A stretch of 64,000 bases of DNA from CAYNVQ01 sp964400735 (GCA_964400735.1 CAYNVQ010000004.1:124001-188000); one strand, 5' to 3'. Counted from the stretch's first letter, positions 34,434 through 43,955 are shown. Notes: a model not told the origin generated them from the sequence alone. A program made the numbers and translations.

Positions 34434-36857
34434 ATGTTTAAGAACTATGTCAAAATCGCCTTTAGAAATTTTATCAAGCACAAAGGATTTTCTTTTATCA
34501 ATATTTTTGGCCTGGCGGTTGGGATAGCCTGTTGCCTGATGATCGTTCTTTATGTCAGGGATGAAGTGAGTTTCGACCGCTATCACGAAAAGGCCGACCG
34601 GATCTATAGGGTCGGTCTCCGGGGATTTCTCAACAATAACGCCTTCGATGGAGTGGTCACCTGTTCGCCTATGGCACTGACATTGGTAAGAGAATTCCCG
34701 GAAATCGAAGCCGCTACCCGAATCAGGAATTTCGGCTTTCCGGTTTTCCGGTATGAAGATAAAGTTTTCAGTGAAGAACGGGTTTTTTGGGTGGACCAGG
34801 ACTTTTTCGACGTGTTTACCGTTTCTTTCATCAAAGGAGATCCAAAAACCGCTCTCGCCGAGCCCTTGAGGATCGTCCTCACCCGATCCATGGCGCTGAA
34901 GTATTTTGGAGATGAGGATCCTTTGGGCAAGCACTTAATCGCAGATAATCGAAGGGATTATTTAGTTACAGGTGTCATCGAAGATACACCACACAATTCT
35001 CATTTTCATTATGATTTTTTAGCCTCCCTTTCGACCTATGAGGACAGCCGGAGACCCTTTTGGATCAGCAATAACTACCACACCTATTTCGTTTTACGAA
35101 AGGGCGCTTCCCCGCAGGCTTTGGAAGCCAAACTGGTCGAACTCGTCAAAAAGTATGTGGGACCCCAGATCCAAGCCTCCGTTGGGATTACCCTCGAGAA
35201 GTTTTTCGAATCGGGTGGACAATACGCCTATTTTATCCAGCCCCTGACCGACATTCATCTACGCTCCCATTATGAATTTGAGCTCGAGCCTAATAGCGAT
35301 ATTGCCTATGTTTACATATTTTCCATCATCGCGCTGGGCATTCTTCTGGTGGCCTGTATCAATTTCGTGAATCTGTCCACGGCGCGATCCGTCAACCGGG
35401 CCAGGGAGGTCGCCATCCGCAAGACCGTCGGATCCATGCGCGGCCAACTGATCCGGCAATTTCTGGCGGAAACCACGATGATGAGTTTCATCGCCGTTCT
35501 TCTAGCCCTGCTCGTGGTCCAAATCCTTCTTCCTTTTTTTAACAATATCAGCGGGAAAGATCTTACGGTCCCTTATATCGCAAATGTGTATACCATCCCT
35601 TGCTTGCTCGGCATTGTCCTTTTTATTGGCATCCTAGCCGGGATATACCCTGCCTTTTTTCTTGCATCTTTTAATCCGGCGATGGTGCTCAAATCCGAGA
35701 CGATAGGAAAAACGAGAAGGTCCAGTTTGCGGAATGTTCTGGTCGTTTTTCAGTTCACGGTTTCCATCGTTCTCATCGTCGGCACTTTTATCGTCGACCG
35801 GCAGCTTCGATACATCCAGGACAAAAATCTGGGCTTCAATAAAGATCAAATCGTGGTGGTGAAGAAAACAGATGACCTTGGAGACCAGCTCCAGACATTC
35901 AGGCAGGAACTCTTGAAAAATTCGAACATCATCAACGCCACCAATACAGAACGGCTCATCGGAGATTCCTTTGGGAACTCGGTATTCATGCTCGCCGGTG
36001 AATCAGGGGAAGAAGGCCATCTTCTCTGGACCTATTACACGGACCCTTACTTTGTCGACACTTATCAGATCGAAATGGCAGCTGGCCGGTATTTCGAGGA
36101 GGGGCGACAGGCAGACCATCAAGCCGTCGTCATCAATGAAACGGCCGTAAAAGAGTTCGGGTTGGCCGATCCAGTCGGCCAGCAGATTGTTTCGCCGGGT
36201 CCTACTCAAGCGCAGTCGCAGTCTTTTTCCATCATCGGAGTGATGAAAAATTTTAATTTCGAAAGCCTGCATTTCCAGATTCGTCCCCTGATTGTCGGTC
36301 TTTGGGAACTCGATAACAGAGGCCGGTTCGTTTCTGTCCGGATAAATTCTGAGGGAATAAGAGAGACCATTGCCTTTTTGGAGAGAACCTGGAGGAAATT
36401 TGCGGGAAACCAAGCGTTTGAATATGAATTTTTCGATGATCACTTTGCCAAAATCTATCAAGCTGAAGAAAGGACGGGTCAAGTATTCTTCGCTTTTTCT
36501 CTTCTAGCTATCATCATCGCGAGTCTGGGATTGTTCGGATTGGCTGCCTTCATTGCCGAACAGAGGACCAAGGAGATCGGCATCCGTAAGGTTCTGGGTG
36601 CGACCGAATCTAGAATCATTTTTCTCTTTTCCAAACAATTCACCAAATGGGTTGTTTTGAGCAATCTATTTGCCTGGCCGGTTGCCTTTTACTTCATGAA
36701 TAAATGGCTTCAGAAATTCGCTTTCAAACCGGCTATTTCAATCTGGCCATTTTTGCTTGCTTCCCTGATCGTATTCATGCTGGCCTTGATGACGGTAAGC
36801 TACCAGACGATTAAAGCTGCGCGATCCAACCCAGCAGAGATGTTGAGATACGAATAA
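34434..36857 (+). CDS. Orphan ABC-type permease (MacB/FtsX family)
   Basis: 807 residues. Start at 34434 gives the family's standard opening 'MFKNYVKIAFRNFIKHK' with GGAG six bases upstream. Parts in order: membrane helix, MacB periplasmic core, FtsX block 1 ('ACINFVNLSTARSVNRAREV'), second periplasmic domain, FtsX block 2 ('SLGLFGLAAFIAEQRTKEIG') and terminal NPAEMLRYE. No prefix domain, no PadR and no ATPase beside it. It is divergent from an ECF sigma operon, which may share control with it (inference). Confidence 0.92.
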   Translation: MFKNYVKIAFRNFIKHKGFSFINIFGLAVGIACCLMIVLYVRDEVSFDRYHEKADRIYRVGLRGFLNNNAFDGVVTCSPMALTLVREFPEIEAATRIRNFGFPVFRYEDKVFSEERVFWVDQDFFDVFTVSFIKGDPKTALAEPLRIVLTRSMALKYFGDEDPLGKHLIADNRRDYLVTGVIEDTPHNSHFHYDFLASLSTYEDSRRPFWISNNYHTYFVLRKGASPQALEAKLVELVKKYVGPQIQASVGITLEKFFESGGQYAYFIQPLTDIHLRSHYEFELEPNSDIAYVYIFSIIALGILLVACINFVNLSTARSVNRAREVAIRKTVGSMRGQLIRQFLAETTMMSFIAVLLALLVVQILLPFFNNISGKDLTVPYIANVYTIPCLLGIVLFIGILAGIYPAFFLASFNPAMVLKSETIGKTRRSSLRNVLVVFQFTVSIVLIVGTFIVDRQLRYIQDKNLGFNKDQIVVVKKTDDLGDQLQTFRQELLKNSNIINATNTERLIGDSFGNSVFMLAGESGEEGHLLWTYYTDPYFVDTYQIEMAAGRYFEEGRQADHQAVVINETAVKEFGLADPVGQQIVSPGPTQAQSQSFSIIGVMKNFNFESLHFQIRPLIVGLWELDNRGRFVSVRINSEGIRETIAFLERTWRKFAGNQAFEYEFFDDHFAKIYQAEERTGQVFFAFSLLAIIIASLGLFGLAAFIAEQRTKEIGIRKVLGATESRIIFLFSKQFTKWVVLSNLFAWPVAFYFMNKWLQKFAFKPAISIWPFLLASLIVFMLALMTVSYQTIKAARSNPAEMLRYE

Positions 36858-36961
36858 TAACCCCTAAAAAATCACCCCCTAATTCCTCCCTGGTGGTGAT
36901 TGACGGTAAAAACCCCCTTTTGACATGATAGAGGCCCTGTGGAGGAGGTATGTAGCATTCG

Positions 36962-39604
36962 ATGAGTAATCTAGAGGATCTTTTCATAAAGCTGGATATC
37001 CAGGCTGTCGCTCCCCTGATTGTCGGTATTCTGATGCTGGTTCTTGGAACCATAACCCTGATAAGAGAACGAGAATCGAAAGTCAGTTCCTCATTTTTTA
37101 TGGTCACCTTCAGCATCTTCGTCTGGTTGGGTTCACTTCCCTGGCTTTATACAGCCATCAGCGAGCATGAAGCCCTATTCTGGATCAGAATGGAACATTT
37201 CGGAGTAGCCTTCATTCCCAGCTTCTTTTTTATTTTCACCCTCGATATCATCCGCCGCTACGAGAAATACAAATATTTTGCCTGGGCCAGTCTTATCCTT
37301 TCCGGTGGATTTTGTACAGGCTTTGTATTGACCCCTTATCTTATCGAAGGCGTTTCGACTATGCCGTGGGGATCTTATGCCCGCTATGGCCCCTACGGAT
37401 ATAGTTTTGTTCTGTTTATGGGCATATTTTTGCTTATCAGCTTGGATTTGATCTGGATCGAATTTAGGAAGAGCACGTCGGCGCGAGAACGCAATCGAAA
37501 TTTTGGAATATTTCTCGGGGTGGCCGTCGGCTTATTCGGGGCGATTGACTTCCTTGGAGCATTCGGGATTACAGTTTATCCTCTTGGATATATCCCCATT
37601 TTTGTTTGCATGCTGATTCTCGGCCAAACGATCATGCGTTTCCGTCTGATCGATTTAACCCCTTCATTCGCGGCTAAAAATATTCTTGAAACTATGGAAG
37701 GGCTCGTCGCTGCCGTTAACCTGGATGGGAAAATATCTTTCGTGAACCGATCATTATGCGAGCGGCTTGGCTACAAGGAAGAGGACCTCAGAGAAAAGGA
37801 ATTATCCCTCTTATTCGATACGAATGAGAGTAATTTTCCTCAGAACATCGATAAAAACTGGGTGCTTCACGATGAAGAGATGCTGTGGCTGGCAAAAGAT
37901 GGCGCCGAAGTGGAGATGAGCATTTCGGCTTCGGTGATTAGGGATAAAAAAGGCGAGGTGGCGGGGATTGTGTATACAGCTACCGATATTACGCAGCGCA
38001 AGAAATATGAGCAGGAGCTCATCGATGCAAAAGAATCGGCCGAACAGGCCAACCGGGCCAAAAGTGAGTTTTTGGCCAATATGTCCCATGAGATCAGAAC
38101 ACCTCTTAACGCCGTACTGGGATTTTCAGATATTTTATCCGATACCAAGCTGAATAACCTCCAAAGGGATTACGTGGACACTATACGGGAAAGCGGAAAA
38201 CTGCTCCTGGCTCTTATCAGCGATATACTGGATTTTTCGAAGATAGAGTCGGGAGAGATCGATTTGGAGGAGATCGGGTTCAATCTGAAAAATTTGGTGG
38301 AGGATATACTGAAAATCGCGCGGCCTAAAATGACCTCTTTGAAAGTCGAGCTTTACTATGATTATGATGAAGAGGTCCAGACCAATTTCGTCGGGGACCC
38401 CACACGTGTCAGACAGATCATCCTGAATCTATTGAATAATGCCATAAAATTCACCGAGGAGGGGGAAATCGGGGTTTGTGTCGGTCCGGCTTTGGATAAA
38501 AGGCCTGAATCCTCCAGTGAGAAAGGCTTTTCTTCTGTGCAGATATCCGTCAAGGATACGGGGATAGGTATACCCAAAGACAAACAAAAATTGATATTCG
38601 AAACTTTCACTCAAGCCGATTCTTCCACCACGCGAAGATATGGAGGGACCGGCTTGGGTCTGGCCATCACCCGGGCTCTGGTGGAAAAGATGGGAGGAGA
38701 AATTTGGGTGAAGTCTGAGGTGGATAAGGGCAGCGAATTCTCCTTCACCTTAAAATTGAAAGAGGCTGATCCGGCGAGCGTCAAGGATATCATCCCCCTT
38801 CAAGCGGATGAACTTCGTGGCAAAAAGGTCTTCATCGTGGACGATAACCTTCATGCCCGGCGCCTTTTGAAGACTTTCTGCCAGAAGGCGGGTTTGCTCG
38901 TCATTTTTGAGGCCGCGTCCGCCATTCAAGGCTTGAGCGAACTGGAAAAACTGGATGAAATTCCTGATCTTATTCTGTCGGATGTCATGATGCCTGAAAT
39001 GGATGGTTATGAGTTTGCACGCCGAATAAGAAGCAATAGCTTCCAAGGGGTAAAGCTTGTGGCGGTCTCATCGGATGCGAGACCCGGCTCGGCAAAGCAA
39101 GCCAAGGAATCGGGTTTCGATGCTTTCCTCACCAAGCCTATCACAGAAAGGGGAGTTATCAACGTCTTGAAGACGGTATTGGGAGATAAGCGCAAGGCGG
39201 GGCAAATCGTCACGACCCACATGGCCGAAGAATTGATAAAGAAAGAAATTAAGGTACTTGTGGCGGAAGATAACGCTGTCAATAAAAAACTCATCGAAAT
39301 AGTCCTTCATAAGCTGGGTTTCGAAGGAGATATCGTCTCCAATGGAAAAGAAGCTGTGGAGAAGGCGATGAGAGAAGAATACGATGTCTGTTTGATGGAT
39401 ATACACATGCCAGTGATGAGCGGAATAGAAGCGACGGAGGAAATCAGAAAAAAGGGGAACACGAAGCTTCCTATCATTGCCCTTACCGCAGATGCCTTTA
39501 AGGAAGGAAGGGAACAGTGCTTGAGGGTCGGAATGAATGATTTTCTCTCCAGGCCTGTCCAGGCGAAGAAGTTGGAACAAAAAATCATGGAATGGATAAG
39601 CTGA
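36962..39604 (+). CDS. Hybrid sensor histidine kinase with two receiver domains
   Basis: 880 residues. An N-terminal seven-helix membrane sensor (about 15-230, 7TM histidine-kinase type), a PAS domain (about 240-355), a HisKA domain with phospho-acceptor H376 ('FLANMSHEIRTPLNAVLGFS'), an ATPase domain ('QIILNLLNNAIKF', 'DTGIGIP', 'GGTGLGLAI'), receiver 1 with D674 ('SDVMMPEMDGYE') and receiver 2 with D813 ('MDIHMPVMSGIE'). It is a phosphorelay sensor of an unknown signal at the inner membrane; no output domain or cognate Hpt is next to it. GGAGGAGG precedes a tiny ATG-TAG pair nine bases upstream of this start. Confidence 0.92.
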   Translation: MSNLEDLFIKLDIQAVAPLIVGILMLVLGTITLIRERESKVSSSFFMVTFSIFVWLGSLPWLYTAISEHEALFWIRMEHFGVAFIPSFFFIFTLDIIRRYEKYKYFAWASLILSGGFCTGFVLTPYLIEGVSTMPWGSYARYGPYGYSFVLFMGIFLLISLDLIWIEFRKSTSARERNRNFGIFLGVAVGLFGAIDFLGAFGITVYPLGYIPIFVCMLILGQTIMRFRLIDLTPSFAAKNILETMEGLVAAVNLDGKISFVNRSLCERLGYKEEDLREKELSLLFDTNESNFPQNIDKNWVLHDEEMLWLAKDGAEVEMSISASVIRDKKGEVAGIVYTATDITQRKKYEQELIDAKESAEQANRAKSEFLANMSHEIRTPLNAVLGFSDILSDTKLNNLQRDYVDTIRESGKLLLALISDILDFSKIESGEIDLEEIGFNLKNLVEDILKIARPKMTSLKVELYYDYDEEVQTNFVGDPTRVRQIILNLLNNAIKFTEEGEIGVCVGPALDKRPESSSEKGFSSVQISVKDTGIGIPKDKQKLIFETFTQADSSTTRRYGGTGLGLAITRALVEKMGGEIWVKSEVDKGSEFSFTLKLKEADPASVKDIIPLQADELRGKKVFIVDDNLHARRLLKTFCQKAGLLVIFEAASAIQGLSELEKLDEIPDLILSDVMMPEMDGYEFARRIRSNSFQGVKLVAVSSDARPGSAKQAKESGFDAFLTKPITERGVINVLKTVLGDKRKAGQIVTTHMAEELIKKEIKVLVAEDNAVNKKLIEIVLHKLGFEGDIVSNGKEAVEKAMREEYDVCLMDIHMPVMSGIEATEEIRKKGNTKLPIIALTADAFKEGREQCLRVGMNDFLSRPVQAKKLEQKIMEWIS

Positions 39605-39675
39605 TCTGATTCCAGAGTATTTACATTCTCATCTAATTCTTTATAATCAATGATAAGCGAGGATTATATTTTTAA

Positions 39676-40008
39676 ATGGATGAAGAGCTTGAAATTCTGA
39701 ATGAAATTTTGAAAGAAGCGAAAGAAACCAATCGACTTCTCCGAGAGATGAAAAATACAATTTCTGTCCTAGCTAAAAAAATAATCCCTGAAAAAAAGCA
39801 AGAAGAGGTTATACTGAAAGGGGGACCCGTAGCCGAAATAACCGTCTATTCGCCGGAAAAACTCGAGGAGTGGATAGCCATCTTTGAAAGTAAGGGCCTG
39901 AGAGTAGAATTTTCCGAGCCATCTTCAACTGAATCCAATTATTTTGCTAAAGTTTGGGGATATTTGGAAAAGCCCGAAAAAAAGGCGGAAAAAATTCGCG
40001 GAAAATAG
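39676..40008 (+). CDS. Small coiled-coil protein of unknown function
   Basis: 110 residues. The first 35 form a charged coiled coil ('EILNEILKEAKETNRLLREM'), followed by a Lys/Glu-rich linker and a small strand-helix-strand unit ('EITVYSPEKLEEWIAIFESK'). A weak GAGG lies upstream. The tail is strongly basic. No family recognised. It probably forms an operon with the next small gene (42-base gap). Confidence 0.55.
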   Translation: MDEELEILNEILKEAKETNRLLREMKNTISVLAKKIIPEKKQEEVILKGGPVAEITVYSPEKLEEWIAIFESKGLRVEFSEPSSTESNYFAKVWGYLEKPEKKAEKIRGK

Positions 40009-40049
40009 GGGACGTGTCCGACTAAAAGGACGGAACAATTGGTGAAACT

Positions 40050-40304
40050 TTGAAAAAAGCAAAAATGAGCTATTACAGGAGGAGCAAAAAAAAGCGATTG
40101 AGAGATATTTTTCTCGGTTTTCCCCTTACCCTCATTCTCGTTGTCATCAATATCATTTTGATCGGTTGGCTCATCCATATGCTGCATGCGATCTTTACCG
40201 ATGCCCTGACACATATGTCTCTTTATGAGTGGACAGAACATTTGTTTCAGCTGGCGAAAAACACTTTTAAAGATTTCTTTGCTTCCATTAGTATCTTAAT
40301 TTAA
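40050..40304 (+). CDS. Small single-pass membrane protein
   Basis: 84 residues with a TTG start preceded by GGTGA; an ATG 15 bases later is possible. Basic N-terminus ('YYRRSKKKRLRD') then one hydrophobic helix ('FPLTLILVVINIILIGWLI') and an amphipathic tail. By the positive-inside rule the N-terminus is cytoplasmic. Unknown function. Confidence 0.5.
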   Translation: MKKAKMSYYRRSKKKRLRDIFLGFPLTLILVVINIILIGWLIHMLHAIFTDALTHMSLYEWTEHLFQLAKNTFKDFFASISILI

Positions 40305-40390
40305 CCTTGATTATTCACGAGTCAAGGCCACCCCACCCTTACTTTCAAGGTAGGGCGAGGATATTGTCTATGAAGTTGTAGCGTACTACC
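40305..40390. repeat. Dispersed noncoding repeat, copy B (inverted fragment)
   Basis: Reverse complement of the right end of copy C (about 53209-53310): shared GTGAATAATC terminus, 'CCTTACTTTCAAGGTAGG' core and 'ATGAAGTTGTAGCGTACTAC' end. It begins right after the stop codon of the small membrane protein. Confidence 0.65.
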
Positions 40391-40559
40391 GCGAGTATGT
40401 CCAATTCCTCTTCCTTCTACTGTCTGGGCAAAATTTTCAATAATCAATGACCAAATTTTGCCGAAAAATTGGCTTTGGGTCCCGGCTTGGGATGAATTGG
40501 CCCCCTAACAATTCAGGTCGGAGTGAGCAAACGGAGCAAATATTCATGTCTGTGGACTC
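40391..40559. other. Intergenic stretch between repeat copy B and the MarR-GNAT promoter
   Basis: No gene or structured element recognised. Together with the repeat and promoter it makes a gene-free region of about 315 bases. Confidence 0.4.
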
Positions 40560-40587
40560 TTGACATTTGTGTGGTTATCGGTACAAT
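40560..40587 (+). promoter_or_regulatory. Promoter of the MarR-GNAT gene
   Basis: TTGACA at 40560-40565, a 16-base spacer and TACAAT at 40582-40587. The leader to the ATG at 40620 would be about 25 bases. Confidence 0.65.
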
Positions 40588-40602
40588 TACGTAAGTAATT
40601 AC
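40585..40602. promoter_or_regulatory. Candidate MarR operator overlapping the -10 box
   Basis: Overlapping dyads AATTAC-GTAA-GTAATT (40585-40600), TTACGTAA and GTAATTAC. A related site, GTAAT-GA-ATTAC, sits after the same gene at 41606-41617. The placement suggests autorepression by the MarR domain (inference). Confidence 0.5.
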
Positions 40603-40619
40603 ATAATAATCAGAAAAAA

Positions 40620-41585
40620 ATGGATTTCATCAAGGATCTCGGATATCTCGCCATAGCGAGCCGGATGAAGAGGTTGACTGACCGTTTCATGAAAGGCGGC
40701 CACGATGCTTACGAATTTTTGGAAATCGATTTTGAACCTCGTTGGTTCTCTGTATTTTACCTGATCTTCAGCCAGGATAATCCTCTTTCTATCTCGGAAA
40801 TCGCAACCTCTCTTAAGATTTCTCATCCAGCTGTCATTCAGATTGCTCAGATGCTGGTCAAGAAAGGACTTGTCGAATCTTTCCAAGATAGCGAAGACCG
40901 AAGAATCAGGCGGTTGGTCATCAACGAGAAGGGAAAGGAGCTGGCAGACTTTTTGCTCCCCGTTTGGAATGATTTCCTGAAGGCGACGGTCGAGCTTTTT
41001 GAAAAAGCGGAAGTAGATATGCTGGGGGTTATAGAGAGAATTGAGGCCCAGTTGGATGAAGAGGATGTAGGGAAAAGGATCATAAAAAAGATAAAGGACA
41101 GACAATACAAAAGCATTGAGATTCTGGAATTCGCTCCAAAATTCAAGAGCGACTTCAAGAAGTTGAATTATGAATGGCTGGAAAAATATTTCAGGGTCGA
41201 AGATCTGGACAAAAAAGTGCTTCTCAATCCTGAGCGGGAGATTATTCAAAAAGGGGGATTTATCCTGTTCGCCCGACTGGGAGGCGAAATTGTAGGGACG
41301 ACGGCCGTTCTGAAGGTGGAGGATGGCGTTTATGAGATCGCTAAGATGGCTGTGACAAGTAAAGCTCAAGGCAAACAGGTGGGCTTGAGGCTTACTGACG
41401 AAGCGATTGAAAAGGCGAGAAAAAAAGGAGCGAAGATAATCGTTCTTAAAACGGATAATAGACTGAGAAACGCGGTCAACCTTTACAGGAAAAGGGGATT
41501 CAAGATCTCCCATTCCGAGAAAGGGGCGACCGGAGGATATGACCGTGAGCGGTTCGGTCTCACGATGGGATTGGATTTAACGTAA
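40620..41585 (+). CDS. MarR-type regulator fused to GNAT acetyltransferase
   Basis: 321 residues. N-terminal half is a MarR winged helix ('NPLSISEIATSLKISHPAVI', wing 'DSEDRRIRRLVINEKGKEL'); the C-terminal half is a GNAT acetyltransferase ('GEIVGTTAVLKVEDGVYEI', acetyl-CoA loop 'AVTSKAQGKQVGLRL', 'AVNLYRKRGFKI'). Such HTH/GNAT fusions are known in many bacteria, though their ligands are mostly unknown. The gene has its own promoter overlapped by a dyad, and a second similar dyad lies just past its stop. Cytosolic. Likely self-regulated. Confidence 0.9.
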   Translation: MDFIKDLGYLAIASRMKRLTDRFMKGGHDAYEFLEIDFEPRWFSVFYLIFSQDNPLSISEIATSLKISHPAVIQIAQMLVKKGLVESFQDSEDRRIRRLVINEKGKELADFLLPVWNDFLKATVELFEKAEVDMLGVIERIEAQLDEEDVGKRIIKKIKDRQYKSIEILEFAPKFKSDFKKLNYEWLEKYFRVEDLDKKVLLNPEREIIQKGGFILFARLGGEIVGTTAVLKVEDGVYEIAKMAVTSKAQGKQVGLRLTDEAIEKARKKGAKIIVLKTDNRLRNAVNLYRKRGFKISHSEKGATGGYDRERFGLTMGLDLT

Positions 41586-41605
41586 AAATTTTTTAGATAT
41601 TTTAT

Positions 41606-41617
41606 GTAATGAATTAC
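41606..41617. promoter_or_regulatory. Second MarR-type dyad downstream of the gene
   Basis: GTAAT-GA-ATTAC inside the longer TTATGTAATGAATTACGT, matching the dyad in front of the MarR-GNAT gene. It may regulate the downstream glycosyltransferase unit. Confidence 0.4.
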
Positions 41618-41869
41618 GTTTGTTATTACACATAGTTAGCGAGGCTTATGATGATGGAATTTAATACAAAAAAAATAGGATTGATTCTTTTGCTTATTTT
41701 TCTTTTTTATGGAATTCGTCTGCCCTTCTTTTCCCCAAGACCAAAAATATCCAGGAGCCGGATTTACCTTAAGTCCTCCATTTTTTCTCCTCCCTCTTTG
41801 TCCGTTTTTTTGATAAGATATTCCCATCCCATGATCTTCTGATCGGTATGCATTGTCGAGGATACGGCC

Positions 41870-42667
41870 ATGTCGCATGAATTGAGCATCATCATTCCCT
41901 GCAAGAATGAGGGGAAAAATATCCGATCCTGCATCGAATCGGTGATTGAAATTTCAGACGAGATCATCGTGGCCGATTCAGGGTCCACGGACCGTACCAT
42001 GGAGATAGCCAGAGAATACGATTGCCGCATCATCCAAAGGGAATATGTCTATTCCGCCGACTTTAAAAACTGGGCTATCCCTCAGGCCAATCATGAGTGG
42101 GTTCTGATCGTGGATGCCGATGAAAGAGTCTCTCCGGAGCTGGCTGAGGAAATCAAGCAGATTTTGCAGGGAGAACCTGAATATGACGGGTATTTCATTT
42201 ACCGGAAAAATTATATCTTCGGACGTCTTGTCAAGCATAGCGGTTGGGGAACCGATGACGTTCTCCGATTATTTAGGAGAGATATTTCAAGATACAAAGA
42301 TATGAGGGTTCATTCGGAAATTGTGGTGGAAACTGGCCGGACCGGAAGGCTGAAGGAGAAGCTTGAACACTTCTCTTATTGGAATTTCGGGCAGATCATG
42401 GAGAAGCAAGAACGGTATGCGACGTGTGCGGCTGAAGACCTCCGAGACATGGGAGTCAAATCCAGTTTTTTGCATATGACCGTCGTTCCCTTGTGGCGGT
42501 TCATCCGCCAATATTTTATTCAGCGTGGATTTTTAGATGGGATTCCAGGGCTGATCGTCTGTATCATCTCCATGCACTATGTCTTCCTGAAGTATGCTAA
42601 ACTCTGGACCATGCAGCATGGTCTCGAGCGGCCGAGTGGCGAAAAAATGGGGAAACAAGATGATTAG
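41870..42667 (+). CDS. Family 2 glycosyltransferase (LPS core WaaE/KdtX-like)
   Basis: 265 residues, GT-A fold. Nucleotide-sugar motifs are 'LSIIIPCKNEGKNIRSCIES', 'IIVADSGSTDRTMEIA' and the metal-binding 'VDADERVSPEL'; an amphipathic C-terminal helix associates with the membrane. The 'NWAIPQANHEWVLIVDADE' region is characteristic of the WaaE/KdtX-like beta-glucosyltransferases of LPS inner core. GAGGATA upstream of the ATG. It converges on a GT9 heptosyltransferase-like gene, consistent with a shared role in lipopolysaccharide or other surface glycan assembly. Confidence 0.88.
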   Translation: MSHELSIIIPCKNEGKNIRSCIESVIEISDEIIVADSGSTDRTMEIAREYDCRIIQREYVYSADFKNWAIPQANHEWVLIVDADERVSPELAEEIKQILQGEPEYDGYFIYRKNYIFGRLVKHSGWGTDDVLRLFRRDISRYKDMRVHSEIVVETGRTGRLKEKLEHFSYWNFGQIMEKQERYATCAAEDLRDMGVKSSFLHMTVVPLWRFIRQYFIQRGFLDGIPGLIVCIISMHYVFLKYAKLWTMQHGLERPSGEKMGKQDD

Positions 42668-42705
42668 CCATGATCGTTCAGATAGTGACTCCATTAAGAA
42701 AATGG

Positions 42706-43704
42706 TCAGGGCATAAAGTTTTTTATCGCCGTATAGACCTCATCCACTTCGATTCCCTCCATGCATTTGACCTCTTCGAACTTGCAGGATTTTTGCCGAC
42801 AGGGGATGCAGTCCAAATTCATCTGGATGATTTTCACCTTTTCTTTCCGGAATGGACCGCTTACTTCAGGAATATTCGGTCCATAGATAGCGACAAGTGG
42901 CGTTCGGGTAAGAGAAGCAAGATGAAGAGGGCCCGAATCGGCACCAAAATAAACATCGGAATGAGAGACTAAATAGATTATTTCTTTGATCGAGAGCATA
43001 CTTATCAAATCATAGAGGTCGAAACGAGCTTTCAGGATTTTCCCCCTTCTTTCTTCCTCTTCTCCCTTCCCAATCAGATAAACCTGAAATTTTTCGTTGG
43101 TCAATTTTTCGATCAAAGCGGTGAATTTTCCCATTCCCCAGTCCCTGTATTTTTTCTTGGCACCGATGTGGATAACGATCTTTTTGTCCCGTTTGACGGC
43201 TTTTCGGATACCCTCGGATATAAGTTCTTCATCGATTTTGAGCTCTGGGTAGGGAGGGATTTTATTGATGTCGATGCCTAAAGGCGTGAGGAGCCTGGCT
43301 TGGTTCAAAACAGAGTGGGAAGGAGTTTCTTCCCCATGTCTTGGTATCAGTTGATTGTAGGCCCAGTTCCGGTTCGGGGTTCGGTAGCCAATCCTGGTTT
43401 TTGCCCCGCTCAAGAATGTCAAAAGGGCACTCCTCGGGCCGGAATGAAAATCAACGACCGTCTGGAAACCTATTTTTTTGATTTTTTTACGGAATTGCCG
43501 TAAATCATTGATGCCCATGTGGTTCGGGATGGCCAAAACTCTTTTTAGGCCTGGAATAATCTCAGCCGCTTCTTGGAAGCGCTCCTCTGCCACGTAATAG
43601 ATCTCTGATTCCGGATTCTTTTCTTTATACAGTTGGACAGCCGGTATGGTGAAAATGATGTCCCCTAACAGCCTCAGCCGGATGAAAAGAACCTTTTCGC
43701 TCAT
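42706..43704 (-). CDS. Family 9 glycosyltransferase (ADP-heptose:LPS heptosyltransferase-like)
   Basis: 332 residues, GT-B fold. Start 'MSEKVLFIRLRLLGDIIFTI' is the classical heptosyltransferase beginning; the donor site includes 'KIVIHIGAKKKYRDWGMGKF', 'FGADSGPLHLASLTRTPLVA' and 'IYGPNIPE'. A Cys-rich end ('CIPCRQKSCKF') is common in this family. It likely adds heptose to the LPS core in the cytoplasm, supporting a Gram-negative envelope. It converges with the GT2 gene. Confidence 0.9.
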   Translation of the reverse strand: MSEKVLFIRLRLLGDIIFTIPAVQLYKEKNPESEIYYVAEERFQEAAEIIPGLKRVLAIPNHMGINDLRQFRKKIKKIGFQTVVDFHSGPRSALLTFLSGAKTRIGYRTPNRNWAYNQLIPRHGEETPSHSVLNQARLLTPLGIDINKIPPYPELKIDEELISEGIRKAVKRDKKIVIHIGAKKKYRDWGMGKFTALIEKLTNEKFQVYLIGKGEEEERRGKILKARFDLYDLISMLSIKEIIYLVSHSDVYFGADSGPLHLASLTRTPLVAIYGPNIPEVSGPFRKEKVKIIQMNLDCIPCRQKSCKFEEVKCMEGIEVDEVYTAIKNFMP

Positions 43705-43955
43705 CGATTTATCGGCGCTCCCATGGATTCACAAAATTTTCTCATTTTATCTTATTAGCTGTCAATTTTTCTGCTTTTTTACGCAAGCATTTCCAAAACC
43801 GCATTTAGATATTAGACTCGATCCGAAGAGAGCATTAGGAGGCGATTGAGCGACACCGGAGGATTATAAAATCCAACTGGAGAGAAAGCACTTCCTAACG
43901 CTCTGGATTTTCGATCACGGTTTTGGAAGTCTATCTGTTTTTTTTGCCGGCCCGA

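Noticed and set aside
40599..41513. 304-codon open frame on the minus strand
   Set aside because: It is antisense to the MarR-GNAT fusion, whose two domains are unmistakable, and has no ribosome binding site or domain.
41648..41842. 64-codon frame with a hydrophobic N-terminus
   Set aside because: The beginning resembles a membrane helix, but there is no good ribosome binding site and the tail is unstructured; too weak to call.
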